Positions 60,463 to 64,000 of a stretch of 64,000 nt of DNA are shown in pieces (position 1 is the stretch's first letter; each line of letters opens with the position of its first letter). The notes below the pieces were generated by a model that saw only the letters and a program-made list of their open reading frames with translations, was not told where the DNA came from and did no database searches. The stretch lies in assembly GCA_017458225.1 (NCBI GenBank), contig JAFTFX010000013.1:62001-126000 (forward strand), read 5' to 3'. The translations under genes and the position numbers were made by a program. Origin of the DNA: Prevotella sp. (GTDB lineage Bacteria > Bacteroidota > Bacteroidia > Bacteroidales > Bacteroidaceae).

Positions 60463-62745
60463 GTAGTAGACCTGAAGCGACGCATAGCGCTTGTCTTGCA
60501 GCATCTGCTGCTGGGCAAGCGCTAAATATTGGCGCACCTTCTTCATATCAATGCCGTTCTCCAGCTTCAGCACGAGCTTGCGGATGCTGAGCGTCTTCAC
60601 ACGGGCAACAGAGGGCTTGTCGGGCCCCAGCACACGACCGCCAAACCACTGTCGCAGACGCGAGCCCAGCTCCAGGCTTGCGGTATGGACGGTGGCATCG
60701 TTCTTATGCTTCAAGAAGACGTAGATGAGCCGATGGAAGGGCGGATAGCAGAACAGGCGGCGCTCTTCAAGCAACTCCCGATAGAAGGTCTGATAGTCAT
60801 TGCGCACCACCTGACCGATGACGGGCAGCGTGGGGCTCTTCGTCTGCAGGATGACCAAGCCCCGTCGGCCTTTTCTTCCGGCGCGGCCGCTGACCTGTGC
60901 CATCATGGTGAAAGCATGCTCGTAGGCACGGAAGTCGGGCTGGTTCAGCATGCCGTCGGCATTGAGGATGCCCACCACGGAGACCTTGCCGAAATCGAGT
61001 CCCTTGCTGATCATCTGCGTGCCGATGAGCAGATTGGTGCGCCCACTGCTGAAGTCGCTGATGATGCGCTCGTAGGCATTGCGGGTTCGCGTAGTGTCGA
61101 GGTCCATGCGCGAGATGCGTGCCTCGGGGAAGATGTCGCGAATCTGGTCTTCTATCTTCTCCGTGCCATAGCCCTTGCCCTGCAGCTCTTTGCAGCCACA
61201 GGCCGGACACTCCGTGGGCACTTGATAGGTATAGCCGCAGTAGTGGCACGTCAGCTGGTTCATGCGCTTGTGCAGCGTCAGCGACACATCGCAGTGCTCA
61301 CAGCGAGGCACCCATCCACACTGTTTGCACTCAATCATCGGTGCATAGCCACGGCGGTTCTGGAAGAGGATGGCCTGCTCGCCACGTTCCAAGGCTTCAC
61401 GCACACGCGACAGCAACAGGGGCGAGAAAGGGCCGTGCATCATTCGGCGGCGTTGCAGATCCTGAATGTCAACGACCTGTATTTCAGGCATTTCGATGCC
61501 CTGATAGCGCTCCATAAGCTCCACCAGACCATACTTGCCCGTCTGTGCATTATGGTAGGTCTCCATGCAGGGTGTAGCTGTGCCGAGGAGCACATTCGGG
61601 GGTACGGAGGTACTGGGGGAATTCCGATAAATCTGCGCCATCATGATGGCCGTGCTGCGTGCATGGTAGCGCGGAGCCGGCTCCTGCTGCTTATAGCTGG
61701 TCTCATGTTCTTCGTCGACAATGACGAGGCCCAGTCGCTGGAAAGGCAGGAAGACAGCACTACGTGCCCCCAGGATGACATCGTAGGGATTCTGCGACAG
61801 TTGTTTCTGCCAGATTTCCACGCGCTCGGCATCGCTGTATTTGGAGTGATAGATGCCCAGCCGGTTGCCAAACACCCGTTGCAGACGCTCCATCATCTGC
61901 ACGGTCAGCGCAATCTCAGGCATCAGGAAAAGCACCTGCCGATGCTGTTCCAGTTCGCGCTTGATAAGATGGATATACACCTCCGTCTTACCGCTCGACG
62001 TGACTCCATGCAGCAGCGTCACCCGCTTCTTCATGAAAGAGAAAAGTATCTGGTTGTAAGCCTCCTGCTGAGCCTCACTGAGCCGTTTGACATTCTCCAT
62101 GTGTGGCTCGCCGGCGTTGTTCAGTCGGCCCACCTCCACCTCGTAGGTCTCCAGCAGTCCGCGTTTCACCAGCTGATTGACAACCGACAGGGTGGAACCT
62201 GAGAAGTTCAGCAGTTCCTCACGGGTGACCTCACTGATGCTGACTTCGCCAGAGTCAGGCCGGAAGTCGGCCTCGTCCCAACCTGAAAGCTGCAGATAGG
62301 CGATGAAGGCCCCCTGCTGTTTCGACGCACGCGACAGCACATTGAGGGCGATGTGCAGTGCCTGCTCATTCTGATAGGCAACGGTGAGACGGATATAGGT
62401 CTCCGTGCGCGGCCTGTAGCCGTCTTCAGCCTTCAACCCTGCAGGCAGGGCAGCCTTATAGACTTCGCCGATGGGCGACATGTAGTAGTCGGCTATCCAC
62501 TGCCAAAGCTTATACTGGCTGGGCAGCAGGATGGGCTTCTCGTCGAGCAGCTGAACGACCTCTTTCACTTCATAGCCCTCAGGCTTCTGGTCGTGCAGCC
62601 GCGCAATGATACCGATATAATACTTCTTCGGGCCGAATGGCACCAGCACACGCATACCAAAGGCTGCCTTCGACTCAATCGTCGCAGGCAGCGCATAGGT
62701 AAACAGGCCGTCGAGCGGCACAGGCAGTATGACGTCGGCAAACAT
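60445..62745 (-). CDS. priA: Primosomal protein N' (replication restart helicase)
   Basis: 766 aa from the ATG at 62745 (FADVILPVPL opening); the frame has a TTG two codons upstream, less likely. N-terminal DNA-binding region (about 1-200), then helicase domain: Walker A HGVTSSGKTEVYIHL (about residue 250), DEEH in VIVDEEHETSYKQ, GSATP-type LLGTATPCMET. The zinc module has eight Cys in CKQCGWVPRCEHC, CHYCGY and CPACGC, and the C-terminal part has GTQMISKGLDF and AGRAGR. It reloads the replisome at stalled forks. It is 6 bp downstream of the barrel gene in one operon. Confidence 0.97.
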   Translation of the reverse strand: MFADVILPVPLDGLFTYALPATIESKAAFGMRVLVPFGPKKYYIGIIARLHDQKPEGYEVKEVVQLLDEKPILLPSQYKLWQWIADYYMSPIGEVYKAALPAGLKAEDGYRPRTETYIRLTVAYQNEQALHIALNVLSRASKQQGAFIAYLQLSGWDEADFRPDSGEVSISEVTREELLNFSGSTLSVVNQLVKRGLLETYEVEVGRLNNAGEPHMENVKRLSEAQQEAYNQILFSFMKKRVTLLHGVTSSGKTEVYIHLIKRELEQHRQVLFLMPEIALTVQMMERLQRVFGNRLGIYHSKYSDAERVEIWQKQLSQNPYDVILGARSAVFLPFQRLGLVIVDEEHETSYKQQEPAPRYHARSTAIMMAQIYRNSPSTSVPPNVLLGTATPCMETYHNAQTGKYGLVELMERYQGIEMPEIQVVDIQDLQRRRMMHGPFSPLLLSRVREALERGEQAILFQNRRGYAPMIECKQCGWVPRCEHCDVSLTLHKRMNQLTCHYCGYTYQVPTECPACGCKELQGKGYGTEKIEDQIRDIFPEARISRMDLDTTRTRNAYERIISDFSSGRTNLLIGTQMISKGLDFGKVSVVGILNADGMLNQPDFRAYEHAFTMMAQVSGRAGRKGRRGLVILQTKSPTLPVIGQVVRNDYQTFYRELLEERRLFCYPPFHRLIYVFLKHKNDATVHTASLELGSRLRQWFGGRVLGPDKPSVARVKTLSIRKLVLKLENGIDMKKVRQYLALAQQQMLQDKRYASLQVYYDVDPL

Positions 62746-62751
62746 CAGCAA

Positions 62752-63423
62752 TCAGAAAAGATAGGACACCATGACCTGACAGGCGTGCAACTTACCCGTT
62801 TCCAACACTCGCGTCGCACCAGTAACGGTATTGATGCGCTTAAACTCGCCAGTGGCATCCATGGCAAAATTGTAGCCTATCTTCACTTGCACACGATCCA
62901 GCACCACGCCGCCAACGCCCAGGTTCACACTCATGGCCGACGAGACGGGCTGCCAGTTGAGCAACATGGCATCGCCATCCTTATTGGTGCCTTCGAGCAC
63001 CGTCTGCCCTTTCTTTTTCAGACAGAGACCGAACTGCGGACCGCCATAGACGAAGAGCTGAACCATATCGCCCAGCATGAAGCCGTAGCGAACGTTCACA
63101 GGAATCTGCAGGGTCTGGTTCGTCACCTTAGTGTCTATCGACTTTTTCTTGGGACGCACGGCACGCAGGTCGTAGAGCGCCGACACATCGAGTCCCAAAC
63201 CGAACTGAGGGAGCGTGAAAATAGCTGTCGGACCAATGACGAAGCCCGGCTTTGTCTTGCAGGTGCGATCCTTTATCGTCTCCTTATAGCCGTTGTCGCT
63301 GACGTGCATGTTGTTGATGTTCAGACCTCCCGTTACGCCCACGCCCACTTTCAACTGGGCCTGCACGGGGAGAACCGATGCCGCCAGAGCAATTACCAAT
63401 ATGGAAAATAGCTTCTTCATCAT
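62752..63423 (-). CDS. Outer membrane beta-barrel protein (PorT-like)
   Basis: 223 aa from the ATG at 63423, whose A is the last base of the preceding TGA; the frame also has a TTG one codon upstream. Signal peptide ending LPVQA. Eight-strand-type barrel pattern: KVGVGVTGGLNINNM, GFVIGPTAIFTLPQFGLGLDVSALYD, NVRYGFMLGDMVQLFVYGGPQFGL and a terminal CQVMVSYLF. It fits the outer-membrane beta-barrel (PorT) family; whether it is the T9SS PorT itself cannot be decided. Cotranscribed with priA. Confidence 0.82.
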   Translation of the reverse strand: MMKKLFSILVIALAASVLPVQAQLKVGVGVTGGLNINNMHVSDNGYKETIKDRTCKTKPGFVIGPTAIFTLPQFGLGLDVSALYDLRAVRPKKKSIDTKVTNQTLQIPVNVRYGFMLGDMVQLFVYGGPQFGLCLKKKGQTVLEGTNKDGDAMLLNWQPVSSAMSVNLGVGGVVLDRVQVKIGYNFAMDATGEFKRINTVTGATRVLETGKLHACQVMVSYLF

Positions 63424-63545
63424 CAATAGCTCACCTTCGGCTCCAGTTCCTTGGCCTGGTCAATCATCTTATTGATACCGGCTGCTTGCAGCTTTTCTGC
63501 GTAGACATCACCCACGCCCTCAATGTCAATAATCTTGTAATCCAT
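63423..63545 (-). pseudogene. Internally deleted DUF4332 (helix-hairpin-helix) protein
   Basis: 40 codons from the ATG at 63545 to TGA at 63423-63425. Residues 1-24 (MDYKIIDIEGVGDVYAEKLQ..) equal the start of DUF4332 proteins, which normally continue for about 130 residues. Residues 25-40 (MIDQAKELEPKVSY) equal their C-terminus. The middle is missing, in frame, so a short fusion of both ends remains. It is first in the operon with the barrel protein and priA, translationally coupled by TGATG, and keeps a strong promoter. Confidence 0.75.
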
Positions 63546-63596
63546 ACTGTTTAGTGTTTAAAGGTTATATAAAACAATAGTGTTTACTATCTTTGG

Positions 63597-63628
63597 CAAA
63601 AATACCAAAAATATTATGTAGTACCAAA
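63597..63628 (-). promoter_or_regulatory. Promoter of the DUF4332-barrel-priA operon
   Basis: Minus strand: TTTG (63625-63628), a 20-bp spacer and TATTTTTG (63597-63604), 51 bp before the ATG at 63545. Confidence 0.8.
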
Positions 63629-63663
63629 TTTTGACCCTGTTTTTTTCAACTTTGGTCAAAATT
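63627..63663. promoter_or_regulatory. Inverted repeat touching the -33 box, possible operator
   Basis: AATTTTGACC (63627-63636) and GGTCAAAATT (63654-63663), a perfect 10-bp inverted repeat with a 17-nt gap. The left arm overlaps the -33 of the minus-strand promoter. Confidence 0.5.
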
Positions 63664-63698
63664 CATACCGATTTAAGTGGCGTTTCAAGAATTATTCG

Positions 63699-63706
63699 TA
63701 TCTTTG
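63699..63706 (+). promoter_or_regulatory. Plus-strand -7 box leading into array C
   Basis: TATCTTTG followed by GCAGC, as at many mapped Bacteroidota starts; weak -33. The only downstream features on this strand are a 28-codon frame (63722-63808, MSVPAREYQ...) and the long hairpin. Confidence 0.5.
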
Positions 63707-63761
63707 CAGCAACCAAGAAATATGAGCGTTCCTGCACGAGAATATCAAGCGCTCCCACAGT

Positions 63762-63893
63762 TAACGTCAAATTCTGCTGTAATTAACGTCAAATTCCGCT
63801 CTGTTTAACGTCAAATCTCGCTGTGATTAATATTGAATTAGAGCGAAACTTGACGTTAAACAGAGCGGAATTTGACGTTAATTACAGCACAGC
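63762..63893. repeat. Array C: six 22-bp units arranged as a 40-bp perfect inverted repeat
   Basis: Units start at 63762, 63784, 63806, 63828, 63850 and 63872. Units 1-3 read TAACGTCAAAT..., units 5-6 are in inverse orientation (TTGACGTTAA...), unit 4 is diverged. 63775-63814 and 63850-63889 are exact reverse complements (40 bp, 35-nt loop). Confidence 0.92.
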
Positions 63894-63913
63894 TTGCGTC
63901 ACCTTGTAAAAGG

Positions 63914-64000
63914 TTAGAAATAATAGGCCACACCAAGCTGCCAAGCATTGGAGTGCATCTTGGATGTCAGAAGCTGACCAAAAGCATCAGTTACCTCAAA
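63914..64000 (-). CDS. Outer membrane beta-barrel protein, C-terminal end (runs off window)
   Basis: The last 28 codons and stop (TAA, 63914-63916) are present. The final residues NAWQLGVAYYF have the alternating pattern and terminal Phe of an outer-membrane barrel recognised by BamA. The rest lies beyond the window, so the family cannot be named. The array C repeats begin 20 bp after its stop. Confidence 0.65.
   Translation of the reverse strand, partial: FEVTDAFGQLLTSKMHSNAWQLGVAYYF

Larger units (their letters stand above)
63546..63913. other. 368-bp gene-free spacer rich in regulatory signals and repeats
   Basis: From left to right: minus-strand promoter (63597-63628), inverted repeat (63627-63663), plus-strand -7 box (63699-63706), a 28-codon open frame (63722-63808) and the 22-bp repeat array with its 40-bp hairpin (63762-63893). 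No conserved protein gene was recognised. Confidence 0.8.

Noticed and set aside
63588..63595. Plus-strand TATCTTTG as a promoter
   Set aside because: It sits almost on top of the minus-strand -7 box, has no -33, and leads to no gene at a sensible distance.

Overview
The window reads as a chromosomal segment of a Bacteroidota bacterium, most likely a Prevotella-like member of the Bacteroidales. Promoters repeatedly match the Bacteroidota type (-33 TTTG, 19-20 bp spacer, -7 TAnnTTTG). Gene families typical of the phylum are present: a DUF4492-cydAB oxidase module, PorX and PorW of the type IX secretion system (T9SS), a hybrid two-component system, fimbrillin-type lipoproteins with DUF3575/DUF5119 partners, a DUF4625 lipoprotein and a FadL/OmpP1 porin. 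No rRNA, tRNA or CRISPR array was seen. The genus assignment is inference.

Layout. 1-2.6 kb (minus): an efflux operon (coiled-coil protein, TolC, HlyD). 2.7-5.7 kb: cytochrome bd oxidase, divergent from the efflux operon. 5.9-7.5 kb: a small SLT-type protein and asnA. 7.6-10.7 kb (minus): a probable metal-uptake operon with two His/Cys-rich proteins and a ZnuD-like TonB receptor. 10.8-14.3 kb: S9 peptidase and era. 14.4-21.4 kb: nadB, a fused esterase/SGNH hydrolase and dnaE. 21.4-25.0 kb (minus): anti-sigma-type ATPase, SLC13 permease, STAS protein and a RelA/SpoT-type synthetase. 25.2-25.9 kb: trxA and an acidic protein. 26.1-33.7 kb: a large secreted enzyme with its hybrid sensor. 33.7-40.8 kb (minus): tsaE, porX and porW, interrupted by an AT-rich restriction-modification remnant (35.9-37.7 kb). 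40.8-46.1 kb (minus): small Cys-rich membrane protein, aroA and a Dna2-like nuclease-helicase. 46.2-50.2 kb: purL. 50.2-57.6 kb: a membrane AraC-type regulator and a surface-fimbria operon. 57.7-60.4 kb: split chromate transporter and FadL. 60.4-63.5 kb (minus): priA, a beta-barrel protein and an internally deleted DUF4332 gene. 63.5-64 kb: a repeat-rich spacer and the 3' end of another outer-membrane barrel.

The most unusual signal is at DNA level. Several classes of short repeat recur. (1) GC-rich palindromic elements are inserted in frame in porX (two perfect 40-bp arms) and purL, with a single arm between the chrA halves. (2) 9-bp tandem repeats are inserted in frame in era and four times in purL; one 9-mer is shared between genes and read in two frames. 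(3) Tandem arrays of 21- or 22-bp units in three sequence families sit between a gene end and the next promoter. (4) There are 7-bp repeats at gene edges. Class 1 resembles in concept the Rickettsia palindromic elements that invade reading frames. Other points of interest are a 22-bp-spaced direct repeat upstream of the fimbrial operon (likely target of its AraC regulator), palindromes overlapping the -33 boxes of two promoters, and a promoter that leads into a 40-bp perfect hairpin.
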